Source: Hermetia illucens
Lineage: Eukaryota; Arthropoda; Insecta; Diptera; Stratiomyidae
Assembly: GCF_905115235.1 (NCBI RefSeq)
Contig: NC_051851.1
Span: 54,323,240-54,387,239, forward strand
Reading direction: 5' to 3'
DNA length: 64,000 nt
Below, one piece after another: positions 1-11,330 of the stretch; positions within the stretch are counted from its first letter, which is position 1, and every line of letters begins with the position of its first letter. A program made the translations under genes and the position numbers. The notes under the pieces were generated by a model that was given only the letters and a program-made list of their open reading frames with translations, was not told the DNA's origin and ran no database searches.

Positions 1-1855
1 TTAAGCGAACATCGGCCTAATGATAACGACATATATTCACATTACTACCTGAGGCCTAAGCCCACCTGTCGAGGCAAACGTCCGCCTATATAGCCCATAA
101 GCTGAGAGAGTTCGTTTCATCTTTATCTCGACATGTTTGTTCCAAAGAAGCCTCTTGTCTAGAACGACTCCTAGATATTTCACTTTTTCGTAGAGTTGAA
201 GGGTTTCCTCCTTTTTCTAAATAATGGCATTGTGGTTTTATTTAAATTTATTGAAAATCCATGCCTGAGGCACCAACTGTCAATCAAATCAACAGCGCGT
301 TGTGTATTTCTACCAACCGTTGCGAGATCTCGACCAACAACTCATACAGCCACGTCGTCCGCCTGAACTTGAATGTGTATTGGAAGATTTTGCAGTTCGC
401 ATTGTAGTGAGTCGATCAGCATACAGTGATAGCACACCTCGTTTAGGGTAGCCTTTCTTCGCCTCTGTTGTTAGGTAGCGATCAATACCCACTTCAGCAC
501 ACAGCAACCTCTGCGTTAGCGTAGCATGGATCCAATTAATTAAAGTTTCATGAACACTAGCTGTCTACGGCATCGCAGAGCTTTTGGAAGGGCACACAGT
601 AAAACGCCCTTTCTATGTCGACGAACACCCCCATTGCATACACGCCTTTCGGAGTTGCGCCCTCCATCTTCGAAACCAAAGAATGAAGAGCAGGCTCACA
701 GAACTTTCCACGTTGGTAAACATGTTGGTTTTCATTTAGTGGGTGCGACTTTAGCACCTTCTCGCGAATATGATGCTCAACCAGCCTCTCCAGACATTTC
801 AGGGAAAATGATGTTAAGTTGATTTGCCTGAAGTTCTTTGGATTTAAATAATCATCTTTCAGCAAGACATCAAATATTTCGTAGTAGTTGCTCTTTACCC
901 TGCTTTAGCATCGTTGGGTAGGTGCCATCCATGCCAGGTGCTTTGAAGGGTTCAAATAATAGTATAGCAGCTCTTGTCTTTTCATTGATAACAACCGCTC
1001 TCTCCTCTAGGATTGCATTTGCTACGTACTGCCCCAACAAATATGTTGAGCGTTCGCATTACAACCTATTAAGAGTTCAAGACCACTTGATTCTACATAC
1101 ACTACCAGATCCCTTAGTTCTTGCGTAGGCGGTGGACACAAAGTATCCGAAGCAAAGTAAGCAGAGGCAACTATTAGGTTTCTCCTCTTACCATTAACCT
1201 GGTATTGTAAGTTGACCGAAAAAAAGTCCTGGAAACAGAATTGTCTCAGCATGATTTCCTCTAACAACTTTGATATCAGAACACAGGCCCTCGGTCTCGA
1301 GGATCTCGCATTCAAGAAGATTCTATTCCCCTTTACTGATCCAATACCACAGATTTTGTTGAAACGAACATATGGATTTGAACTAGAAATATATAAGGAT
1401 AGTCTTGCAACTTTGCCAGATTTGCTGCCAGTAGATAAGAAGAGGCTTGGGCATGCTGCAAGTTAATTTGACTAACTCTTATGTTTGTAGGCATAAGTGC
1501 AGTCTAATATGGAAATCGCCGCTAACTTAAAAGTCTACTGCGTTCAGTGTGGATCTCATCTCATAGTAGCTTGTCCTCACCTTCCGCTGGCTTTCTTGCG
1601 TACGGTTTTTCTGGCTATCGCCACACTTGGTGGTCTAACAACGCCCATGTCCTCATTCCCAAGAAATTTCGCCTTCTTTCGCAGTGCTTTTCGTTGTCGT
1701 CGGCTGGGACCCCTCCATGTTCACGGTCTCCGGACTGCATAGATCTCTTTCCATATACCTGAAATACACCAGTTGCATCCACATCACCAGTTTCCCTTTC
1801 TGCCGTTTTTCCTGGTAGAGGCGGAGGAGAAGGCTCTAATGGGCAATTCTGTAGT
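1..1855 (-). mobile_element. LOA/I-like non-LTR retrotransposon, decayed copy A1
   Basis: Minus-strand reading gives LINE protein pieces in 5'-to-3' order: zinc-knuckle ORF1 remains (about 1855-1480), an AP endonuclease block near 1315-1022 (motif LLIGCNANAQHICWGS), and reverse transcriptase at 865-557 (NFRQINLTSF, LNENQHVYQRG). Late RT sequence continues to base 1, so the copy runs off the left edge. Frames are broken many times, so it is dead. The plus-strand copy at 21177-24275 is the same family and extends through an RNase H domain, which places it near LOA/I rather than Jockey. A third piece lies at 29206-29720. Confidence 0.8.
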
Positions 1856-1860
1856 CTCTT

Positions 1861-3485
1861 TTGCTTTGCCTGAGCCTTATTACCGTAATTTGTAATGCAT
1901 CGGCTCCCAAAAGGAAACTGTGCCTCAGAAAATTACCCATGGATTGGTTGACGGCCGAAATTGCAAGTCTACGAAATAACTGCCTTAGACTTCGACGGAT
2001 TGCTCAGCGTGTAAGAGGCCAAGATAAGGTGACGCTTGTAACCGCAGAGTATAACAGTGGGAAAAAGGAAATGCGTCACGACATCAATAGGCAGGAGGCA
2101 CGCCGTTGGCAGGAGCTAATCAACGACGTAAGCACAGTGCCATGCGCCTGAGCTGATTGCCAAAAAACTCGATGCTCGTCGGTCACAAGCGCTTTTTCCT
2201 GTCTACCCCATACAAACTGACGATGTAGTTGATGGAGTGAGTACTGAGGTCTGAAGTCTTCACTGCAAAGGAACTAGAGAAGGTGGTTCTGTCCCTTAAG
2301 AACAAGAAAGAAACTCGTAAGTAAATAGAAGCTGGACTTGCTACTCGGTGCATTCAATGCATGTTTGACAGTGGGTGTTTCTACCTTCTGTTGGTAGGTA
2401 GCGCGATTTGTGCTAATAAGAAGATAAGAGTAAAGGCGATCCGGAGGCGCCGTCAGCGTATCGTTCGCTCAGCATGACACAGCGGCGAAACTGCTTGAGA
2501 AGCCCATCAAGCCACTGCTGGCTGACGCACTACATGTTGTGGAAGACTACTCCCCAGAGATTGGAGCGACCAAAAATTGATGCTATTTAGGAGGTGGTGG
2601 AAGCGTTAGAACTGGCTGAGATACACAGTCGCCACTGTCAGCCCTGGAGAATCGTTTTTCATACTCCAGGATCTATTGCGGATATTGATTGACTATTTAA
2701 AGGGCCGTGCCCTAGTCTAAGAGACCCGGGAAGGCCAGCGCGAATGAGGGTGGCCTCGGCGCAGCTCAGGGATCTAGTCTTGATCCGGACTTTTGGAACG
2801 CCTTATATGATTGCTTCCTACGTCTCGACGTGCCTGATGAATAGCATTTAGTCGGATACGCGGACGATATTGCAGCACTGGTTACCCCATCTACGAAATA
2901 AGGAAGCTGTCACTTGTGAAGAGAGAGCCCGTATTCTCTGCGCTCGGCAGCAATCTTGGGCAACAGAATCGAGAGGTATATGGACCACGCATTTCATAAA
3001 AGACGTGCCGTCGTGGTTCAAACGAAAGCACGGTGAGGTTGACTATTACCTAACCCAGATGCTTAGCTCACACGGGTCTTTTCAATCTTACCTGCACACA
3101 ATCGGCAAATCACGGTCACCCGACTGTATTTATTACAAGGACGTGATGGATGATGTCTGCCACACCATTTTATTCTGCAAAAGGTAGGAGCGCCATCGCC
3201 GAAGGGTTTCCGGGGACCCTGGACACCATAATTGAGGTCATGCTGAAAAGCGAAGACGTGTGGAGCCGAGTGGCACGTTACACTCAAGGCATTCTTAAGA
3301 CGAAAAGAAGGGGTAGGAGAGATGCCAGGGTAGCTGAGGTCCCCTGCATCCACGGGGTTTTGCTCCTATACTGAATAGTATTGGCCTAAGGCAATGCGTC
3401 AAACTGTACCAGGGCAGAGTCCTAGACACTCCAGGGGGGTTTTACCCGCTAGTTTGTCTGAAGCAGGGGTCTCAGTTTCTCAAGT
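1861..3485 (+). mobile_element. R1-clade LINE, ORF2 remnant
   Basis: Broken frames on the plus strand carry an R1-type ORF2. The end of the endonuclease region is at 1861-2150 (DWLTAEIASLRNN), RT scraps lie at 2250-2880, and the C-terminal zinc-knuckle region is at 2870-3187. The last block reads ERARILCARQQSW, then GEVDYYLTQMLSSHG and SPDCIYYKD, the arrangement typical of R1-clade proteins (GH.GEV.Y.LTQ.LSGHG, then C-x2-C..H..C). The far end is uncertain, roughly 3400-3485. It abuts the opposite-strand copy A1 at about 1860. No complete reading frame remains. Confidence 0.75.
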
Positions 3486-4480
3486 ATTTAGGATCTCCTG
3501 TACTCTATTCCATAAATAAATTATCCGAAGGACCCAATATATTACGTTGAGAAATCTATCAGTATAACCAACATTTACGTTTCTTTCCTTCCTTTTCTTT
3601 CTTTCTTTTTCATGCGATTTTTGAAGGACTGATTCACGGATTGTTTTGGCATCAGCATCTAAAACACATGCTTTGTTCGACATCTGTGAAGAAAATTATC
3701 TAGTCGCATGTAATTTTCATCCACTACGTAAATGGGGTAACTAGATGGCCTTTTGAGGCGACTCGCGTAAACCCCTCACAACGCAATCCACTAATCATCA
3801 ATATTCTTTGCTCGTTAATTAAAGTCGAGGATTATTAATTAATAAATTAATCATTTAATGTGGTACTGTAGTTTTCACAGGAAGATCTATACTCCTATAT
3901 CTTCCAGATTTCTCTTCTCCTGAATTCCTACACATTTTAGTTACCATGAGGGGATTTTAATTTTATTGCAGTATAAAAAATCTTGACGCAAGCGGGGTAC
4001 ACGCTTCAATTTTGATTGGGTTTTCCTGCATTGTTAATTCAAATGGTAACCAATATACTCTTTTTGGGTTCTGAGGGGTTCAAGGGGATGTACATGACCA
4101 TTGCTTTTATAGCTTAGAATCAATGATACATGTATTTATCTATGATAAATAATCGGTAGGCATTTCTTTTAATTATGCAGATCTATAATTTGCATGCAAT
4201 AATGACTCTTTCCAGTAATTGGTCAAAATTCATAAACAAAAAATGTACAAAGGCTTATCTTGAATAAACGAAATCAACCGAGATATGTTTGTATACGAGT
4301 ATGTACATAAATAATATTGGAAATAACAAAATAAGCTACTGCAACTATAAACAATGAAAGCAATAGAATATCTAAGTAATTTTCCAGGCTTCAAGTGGGT
4401 GAAAAGTAAGATAATTTTAAATGAATATTGTTCTTTATTTCAATTTTCCCGAAAAAAATTACTAAGCAGATTGCTGGTTC
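3486..4480. other. AT-rich spacer, no gene seen
   Basis: There is a pyrimidine-rich tract near 3585-3612 (runs of TTCTTTC) and otherwise AT-rich sequence with only short, low-complexity open frames. I recognise no protein or transposon in it. It ends at the K1 promoter. Confidence 0.6.
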
Positions 4481-4482
4481 TC

Positions 4483-4490
4483 TATAAATA
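4483..4490 (+). promoter_or_regulatory. TATA box of K1
   Basis: TATAAATA stands 91 bp before the K1 start codon. K2, K4 and K5 have a comparable motif 76, 62 and 69 bp before their ATGs. That repeated spacing in four paralogs supports a real core promoter with a short 5' leader. Confidence 0.65.
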
Positions 4491-4573
4491 GGCTTGGAAG
4501 TCAACTTTAGATTAGTTTGGATTATAGAAGTGAAAGTCAAGAGAAGTGAAAATATCATTCTGATTATTGCAAA

Positions 4574-5447
4574 ATGAAGTGTCAACAGATGCTTTTATTA
4601 TTTTCGGCAATTGGTGAATACGTTTTAAAGTTACAGTGGGTGTTATAGGATTTATAAAATTATTTATTTTTTTATTTTTAGTTGCCTGTGTAATGTCATG
4701 CGAGGTACCATGTACCAGAGAAATGGAACCTGTTTGCGGTACTGACGGAGAAAGTTTCGTTGCTTTTAGTAACGAATGCATGATGAAAAATCAAAAATGC
4801 AAGGATGGAAAAAGTGAGATATGAGACCCTTTACCTAACTTTCCTCGAGATAGAGCAATGTATCTCAATTGGTATATCCTTTTTTTCTAATTCCAGCTTG
4901 GACCAAATCTGACATTAGGTCCTGCGGGCTATATGATTCACGGGTCGAGGAAGCAGCAGATGAAGCATGTCCAAAGCAATGCTTAATGATGATCGTATTC
5001 CCTGTTTGCGGATATAATGGAGAAAGCTATAAAATCTTCGAAAACCCTTGTGAAATGAAAAAGGAGAATTGTCTTCTTCCCAAAAGTATGACTCCAACGG
5101 CGCTTTCTTCACATTGATTTCTCTTTTATAATAACGAATTCTTTATAGATCAAATTTACAACTCTGCTCCTCTAAGTACGTGCAGACAGGCAATTGCCTC
5201 AAACCAAAGTCGATCGGCGGATCTGAATTGTCCTTTAATATGTCCAGCTAATTATGAACCTACGTGTGGATCAGATGGAAAGAACTACAAACTCTTCGGT
5301 AATAAGTGCACAATGGGGGTATACAATTGCATAAGATCTGAAAGTAAGTATCAGACTTCGGTATTGTAATCAAAAGATGATAACACATTTTTTTTGTTTA
5401 CAGGTTGGCAATTGGTGTCATTGGAACTATGTCCTCAAGAATCATAA
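4574..5447 (+). CDS. K1, secreted triple Kazal-domain protein (5 exons)
   Basis: Hand-built exons are 4574-4613, 4682-4813, 4897-5085, 5149-5343 and 5404-5447, all with GT..AG introns in phase 1, giving 199 residues. Exon 1 encodes the hydrophobic start of a signal peptide (MKCQQMLLLFSAI), completed by VACVMS in exon 2. Three Kazal-like domains follow, each C-x3-C-x7-C-x13-C-x6-C, with Cys6 supplied by the next exon after a Trp (TWTKSDIRSC in exon 3, SWQLVSLELC in exon 5). Kazal domains inhibit serine proteases. By position two residues after Cys2, P1 would be Arg (CTRE), Met and Ala. AATAAA lies at 5453-5458. No frame damage is visible. A vasotab-like (tabanid saliva) or haemolymph/gut inhibitor role is inference. 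Fold call strong, target unknown. Confidence 0.88.
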
Positions 5448-5483
5448 GTTCAAATAAATCATTAGCAAATTCGAAATTTGGCG

Positions 5484-7147
5484 TTTTTTTTATTAAAGTT
5501 TTGTGTAAAACAAAACCTTATTAAAATCGATTCACTGGCTGACTGTCTGTCTGTCACCCGCATTTTTCTCCAAAACAACTAAACCGAACGAAACTTAGGG
5601 GACATATAGGAGCTATGAAATCCCACGCATACAGTGAATGACATAAATTTATGTGCAGTTTAAAGGGAAGCTCCCAATACATGTAAAGGGGGGAGATAAA
5701 AATTTGTTTATCGAATATAGTCGCGTTAGGTATCAAATGAAGGACTCAATTAGGACTTTCCGAATCTGATATTAGTTTTGACGTGAAGTAAGGAATCAAA
5801 ATGTACATACATAAAGTGAGACAGGACTCATTTTCGGAAACTACCCAACCCAAAAATCCGAAAAAAATCAGGAAGACTAAATCAAGTCGCCAAAATATGT
5901 CCCATTCCGATATCTGCCTAGATAAACTTACTAATAGTATATTATCAACTTCTACAAATTGACTAAAAACTTCATCCTAGGACTACAAAATTTCGCACCA
6001 TGGACATTTGACCATTAACGCCAAAGTTATAGCAGTTCAAACTTAGCAATTTCACACGAATTTACTGTTTCCAAAGCCATAATAATTGACATTCGCCTGA
6101 AATATTAAAGTCGCATTTAAGAAGAATCTACTTCTGCCCAGCTTTCTTTAAGGCTTTGTGTAAAACACTTATGTGAAATTTAAGCCTCGAAAGATGCCCC
6201 ATTCCGATATCTGCTCAAATAAATTTACTAATAGTATATTACTTATATTACCAATTTTTAGAAATTGACAGAAAAACTCCCTTTCCTAGGAGTGCTTTTT
6301 GCATAGAGGACAGTATCGTGCATACGCACGCTAAGTCAAAGTTATAGCAGTTCAAATTTATCAATTTCGTGCGAATTTACCGCATGTCATACTAATAAGA
6401 TGCTGACGTCATAATTAACGAATAATTGACATTCGAGTGCAATATTAAAATTCCATTCATGAAGAATCTAGTTCTCCCCAGCCCTTTTTAAATTGGTTTA
6501 CTGTCTGTCTGTCTGTCTGTCATACGTATTTTTCTCGGAGACTGTAGCAGCGATTGACACCAAATTTGGTGGAAAGGTGGGAACTGCGAAAGCTCACATA
6601 CTGTGAGTTGCATCCTTTTACGTCGAATTTAAGGAGAGATCGCCATACATGCCAAAAGGGGTTGTACATTTTTTTTTTCACCAAACAAAGTCATGTGCGG
6701 TATCAAATGAAAGGTCTCGATTAGTATTTTCGGAAGCTTAGCTTTGACATTTGTTGGAAAAGCGGGGAGTTGGGGGGGTCGAAATTGATTCAAATAAAGT
6801 TAATAATATCATAGTATATTAGTATAATTTTCACTAATTGACTGCAGCACCCCCCTTAAGTTCATGCTAGCACCACATTTTGCAGCGATGTAGGCTATAC
6901 TATAGAGCTTGATACTACCAATTTTGGAAATCACACTATTACTAGCAAAGTTATAATAGGTCAAAATTGTCTTTGGAAATTCAAGATGAATGTCAATATC
7001 ACCCGAAAGACGATATTCTCACATAATATACGCGTATATTACGTGTTACGTACTAATGGGACAAATTCACACTCAAATATATTTATAAAAGAAATACACA
7101 AAACCTTTCATACCTGAACCGTCCAGCTTCCGGTTTTCCGACTTGTT
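5484..7147 (+). mobile_element. DINE-1/HINE-like repeat (family H), three partial copies head to tail
   Basis: Three starts occur in tandem at about 5484, 6148 and 6484, and only the last reaches the family's 3' end (GACTTGTTT at 7147). The 5' end is T-rich, then AAGGTTTTGTGT-like, then a short TGTC microsatellite. The 3' end has ACACAAAACCTTT, a small GAAG..CTTC hairpin and a T-rich terminus. That layout (5' subterminal repeat, microsatellite core, inverted partner near the 3' hairpin) is known for Helentron-derived DINE-1/HINE elements. No protein is encoded. The array begins 26 bp after the K1 polyadenylation signal. Confidence 0.65.
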
Positions 7148-7345
7148 TGTATCTGTTGTAGGTTAAGTTCTCCACATTTAGTAATAATATTAAACTCCGA
7201 GTGTGAAGCGTATGAGGTTGACTATTATCAATACAGTGTTTTCCGTCAAATGATTTATTTAAATTGCTTTCTAGAGAATAGAGGGCAATGGAATGTTTAA
7301 CTATGTGAAACGGAACTGTCATGCACTCATCGCTCCTCATATCTT

Positions 7346-8000
7346 CATCTTTTTCTTCAGACGTTGTCCCGTGCACAAGCGGGGTCAGCTCGTCTTGATC
7401 GGTTTCGCCACTTTATTTTATCAAATGCCTGAACTGCATATAATCACGAGACTTTTAATTCCCCATCCAGCGTATCAAGCCACCATTGTTTCGGCCGGCC
7501 TTTTGATCGTTTACCATCGACTTCGATGTTCAGACCAATATCGGCAAGTGAATTCTTGTTAGCGCGACTTACGTGACCATACCATCGAAGACGCCTCTCT
7601 CGCAGTTTCTCCACGAGCGGTGCAATCCCATATCGATTGTGGTGATCCTCATTTCGGATGCGATCAAAACGTGTCCCGCCACTAGTCCAACGCAACATTT
7701 TCGTCTCCATTACTGCAAGACGCCGTTCATTGTCTTTTATAGTCCGTCAACACTCAGAACCATAGAGAGCGACAGGACGGACGACCAGGCGGTAAATTTT
7801 AGATTTGAGACGTTGGTTGATACGTCCATCACAAAGGACACCAGTTGTGGAACGCTACTTCCCAGGTTGCGTTAATGCGTGAAGCAATTTCATAACGCAT
7901 TGGTTGATTGCATTGACCGAGATATTTAAATCGCTCAGTTCTGGGCAGGTAACCGCAGCTAATAGAACTAAGAAATTTAAATATCTTGAGTCAATGCTAT
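7346..8000 (-). mobile_element. AP-endonuclease-type LINE (family D), 3' end fragment
   Basis: The minus strand reads METKMLRWTSGGTRFDRIRN, then LRERRLRWYGHVSRANKNS, then SKGRPKQWWLDTLDGEL. These are the conserved late-RT motifs of RTE-like insect LINEs. Its 3' untranslated tail (GGCGAAACCGATCAAGACGA on the minus strand near 7390-7410) recurs at 49905-49980 and marks the same family. Coding capacity is lost. Confidence 0.75.
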
Positions 8001-8036
8001 TAGCCAATGCAGAACTGAGTTATGCTCTTCACATAG

Positions 8037-8352
8037 GAAAACACAAAACTTGTTGTACCTGAAGCGTGAAGCTTTCGGTTGCCCGACTGGTTTGTCTCTG
8101 TTGTAGGTTACGTTCTTCACATTTACTAATAATATTAACCTCCACGTGTGAAGCGCCTGAGGTTGATTATTATGAATATAGTGCTTTCGATCAAATGATT
8201 TATTTAAATCGCTTTCTAAAAAATAGAGGGCAATGGAATTTTTAGCGATGTATACGCGGAACTGTCATGCACTCATCGCTCCTCACATAGGGAAACACAA
8301 AACCTTTTATCCCTGAAGCGTTAAGCTTTCAGTTTCCCGAATTGTTTTTAAT
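8037..8352 (+). repeat. Second copy of a 250-bp direct repeat, ending in an H-family terminus
   Basis: Bases 8037-8290 match 7085-7345 closely. Both copies begin in an H-family 3' end (ACACAAAAC..CGACT), run through the same unique spacer (TTAATAATATTAA, GAATAGAGGGCAATGGAAT) and end with CATGCACTCATCGCTCCTCA. A further H terminus follows at 8283-8352. The family D LINE sits between the two copies. Confidence 0.7.
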
Positions 8353-8860
8353 GGAAATGTCTCATTCAGTGTCATTTCTACCTTTCTTTTGCTCTTTCGG
8401 AAATTTAATTATTTCATAATTTAAATTCTAAAAAGCTACCCTGAAAATTTTGAAAAATACTATCATAATGCTTCTAAATAACATCTAGGGCTGAAAATCC
8501 TTCCCATATGAAATTTGCATAAATAAAGTTAATAACAACAAGACAGGCTTGGCCAAGATGTTACAGTTTTCACATTCATTGCCTTTAAGAAAAGGCTTTT
8601 ATTGCTGTAAACAATTGAGCAAAGGGTACATTTTTTGTAAGAAGACAGACAGTCTCAGTCTCGTAGAGTAAAATCAAAGTAGACCCGTCATGCAAGAAGA
8701 AAGGAAACATCCATAAATATCAGGATTGGTAAGCAAACCATAAATTTACAACCTTGGAGTCGTGATCGACTAGAAGTTAAACTAAACGCAGCTAGAGTGA
8801 ATACATTGCTTGCGAGAATGTTGCCAAATATAGGATGCATGTAAGCCTCTGAGTTAGGCA
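8353..8860. other. Spacer, no gene seen
   Basis: Mixed-composition sequence with short open frames only. I recognise nothing in it. A LINE may begin near its right end. Confidence 0.5.
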
Positions 8861-10850
8861 GGGTCGAGAATCTGGGAGGCCTTTGTGGATGCTTTAGTCC
8901 GTCTCATGCCATTGCCAGTGCGTAGGGACTGTCAGTAAGCATTAATTCCCTCATGTCCTAGGAACCGGTATCAGACAATAGCTATGTTCCGGTCCAAAAC
9001 GAGTAACATCTCAATGGTGCACTGCTACGCACCAAGGAAGGCTTCCGATGCAGGGAAAAAGGAGGCATTTCAAGTAAGTAACATTTCAACAGCAAGTAAG
9101 TAGCATCTCAATGGTGCACTGTTACGCACCAAGGAAGGCTTCCGATGCAGAGAAAAAGGAGGCATTCAATGAGCAACTCAACGCAGTCTAGGAGAGTCTT
9201 CTTAAAGGTGGCATTGCGGCCGTGATGGGTAATCTGAATGACAAGTTGGGTTTTAATAATACCTTCCACGAACATGCCATGGGGAAGCACGGTCTTGGAG
9301 ACCGTGACGACAATGGTGTGAGGTTTGCGTCCTTTTGCGGCTACCACAGCTTTGTCATTGGCGACACATATTTCGAGCACAGAGCCCGTCATAAGGTTAG
9401 TAGGGTTTCATCTGACCACATCGTGATCAGCAGTATATTTAGAAGTTGTCTATTGGATGTGCGAAATAAGCGAGGCGTTGACATTGGTCTCGGATGGGAT
9501 CATCGCTTCATGGTTGCTTGATTATCGCGTCTGAATCTCCTTACACGGGTGGGGAGTTTTGACTCCGAAGCTCAACACCGTTCGGTTACGGCATCTGGCT
9601 GTTGCTTGTCAGTGGGAAAGTCATCCTGCCCACGTCCCGAAGCAACGCCAATCTGGCTGACTGCTAAGACTTGGAAGTAGATAAAGGAGCATAGGGAACC
9701 GACGATATTTTTGTCATTGCTAGGAAGGCGAACGTAATTTGCTTGAGCTACGGTACCGCGGATAATCTCGTAAGTGACGTGTAGCCCTTCGCCCTGATAA
9801 AAGGGAATTTGCTATTGAGCCAGTCAGAGAAGCAGAAGCTGCCATAAATAATAACAATATTTCTACTGTATGCCGCTTCACGGAAACATTTGAAGGTGGT
9901 CGTGTCTTGTTGTTCCTGTGAGGTACGATGACGAACAGGTTAAGAGGTGGGGGGAACATTTCACCACGGTTCCCAATCGTACAACATCTATTAAAGTTCC
10001 ACTTCTTATGGATGAAATGGGTAGTCATTGTAACATGCGGAAACGGATGACTGGTCCAATCATTTCGGCGTTCAAACTCAGAGTAAAGCTGCTGTTCGTC
10101 GTGGCGATATCACAGTGGAAATATTCATTGCAGTTCCTGATGCCTCTAGAGAGGTACTTTTTGCATTCATTCGTAAATCATGGGACGGATTCTCAGGTCC
10201 TTGCCAGTGAGTGGAAGAAGGCGATGATTGTCACGATTCCGAAGGTACCCGTTTTGATGGTGGCAAATGGAGGAGTATTCGTGTGTTCCTTGCCTGCTCA
10301 GGATCCCCTTGTACTGGCCACATTAATAGTCTTGGGATCATTTGGAGAAGTTTTCACGGTTCGGATATTTACTTTATCTAGCCTTCATCGATTTCGAGAG
10401 GGATTTCAGGGGGGAATGCTCCTCACAGAAGAAGCAGTAGAAAGTAATAGTTATAACTGGAGTAACATATGATGGTGTAAAATGTCGCCCGTTGCATTGA
10501 GGTAAAATTTCTGAGGAATGTGACAATTAAAGCGAAGTTCGGTTGGATTACATTCTGTTGCCTGTGTGCCTTCGCTGCATGACGTGGGAGGCTTCATGAC
10601 ATCTCATCTCAAACACCTTGGTCATGAACCTTGACTATATGTGTTTAGATGTGTAGAGAAAAGCAAGAAAGATCGGACTGAAGATAAACACCAGCAACAC
10701 CAAGCTTCTCAGTCCCACTATGCTTTCTACTCCTTTTATTTGAATTAACGGCAGAACATCGATGACGTCGACCAATGTGTCTATCTTGGTAGCGTTGTCT
10801 CTCTGACGTTGATGTCGCCAGATGTATTAACAGTGCTAGATTACTTCTTC
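8860..10850 (+). mobile_element. AP-endonuclease-type LINE, endonuclease and RT fragments
   Basis: An endonuclease block at 9222-9521 reads GKHGLGDRDDNGVRFASFC, then SFVIGDTYFEHRARHK and RSCLLDVRNKRG, matching the LNAKVG..MGKHGLGDRNDNG type of insect endonuclease-RT. Bases 9918-10010 carry the linker RYDDEQVKRWGEHF. Late RT scraps follow, for example IDDVDQCVYLGSVV near 10755. Many frames are broken. It may belong to family D, but too little overlaps to be sure. Confidence 0.7.
9001..9172 (+). repeat. 95-bp tandem duplication inside a LINE
   Basis: The stretch with CATCTCAATGGTGCACTG and GCACCAAGGAAGGCTTCCGA occurs at about 9006-9077 and again at about 9103-9172, nearly identical. It is a local tandem duplication in the endonuclease-upstream part of the LINE. 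Confidence 0.85.
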
Positions 10851-10854
10851 TTCA

Positions 10855-11235
10855 GCTTTGTATTTATTAAGATTCAGCCTCTGATCGGCCTAATGCCGGT
10901 ATTCCACTTTTGACAAGTTGTTCGAAACCAGTTTTATTATAAGACACCAAGAAAGCGTCGTCTTCATAGAACAGGATGACCCGTGCAACAGTATTCATAA
11001 CGAGCGCAAAGAGGAGTGTGTACTTCATTGTACATGAAGTAGTAGTAGTGTGTGTACTTCATTGTAGTTTGATACACCTGTCACACTATACTTTTTGAAT
11101 TGCAGTAGAGCAATTTAACCCACTGTATGAGTTCTTCTGGTACCAGGTGTTGTCGCAAAGCATACCAAATGAATTTGTGTGGTATATGGTCAAATGCCTT
11201 CTCTCGATGCAGAAATGCAATATAGAGAATTAAGA
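10855..11235 (-). mobile_element. LINE reverse transcriptase fragment
   Basis: The minus strand reads EKAFDHIPHKFIWYALRQHL, then VPEELIQWVKLLY, a classic RT finger/palm segment of insect endonuclease-RT LINEs, followed by LLFALVMNTVARVI. It faces the plus-strand LINE at 8860-10850, so the two meet 3' to 3'. Frames are broken. Confidence 0.75.
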
Positions 11236-11330
11236 CAAAAACTCACTAAGGAAGAGGACAACTGGTTCTCAAAATACCGGTATATAACGAATGAAAACTC
11301 ATTATTCGGAATTTAAAAAACAAAATTCGT
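11236..11330. mobile_element. Penelope-like element end fragment
   Basis: Bases around 11255-11330 (AAATACCGGTATATA, CTCATTATTCGGAATTTAAA) match 49808-49885, which adjoins clear Penelope-type RT sequence. It is called by that similarity alone. Confidence 0.45.
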
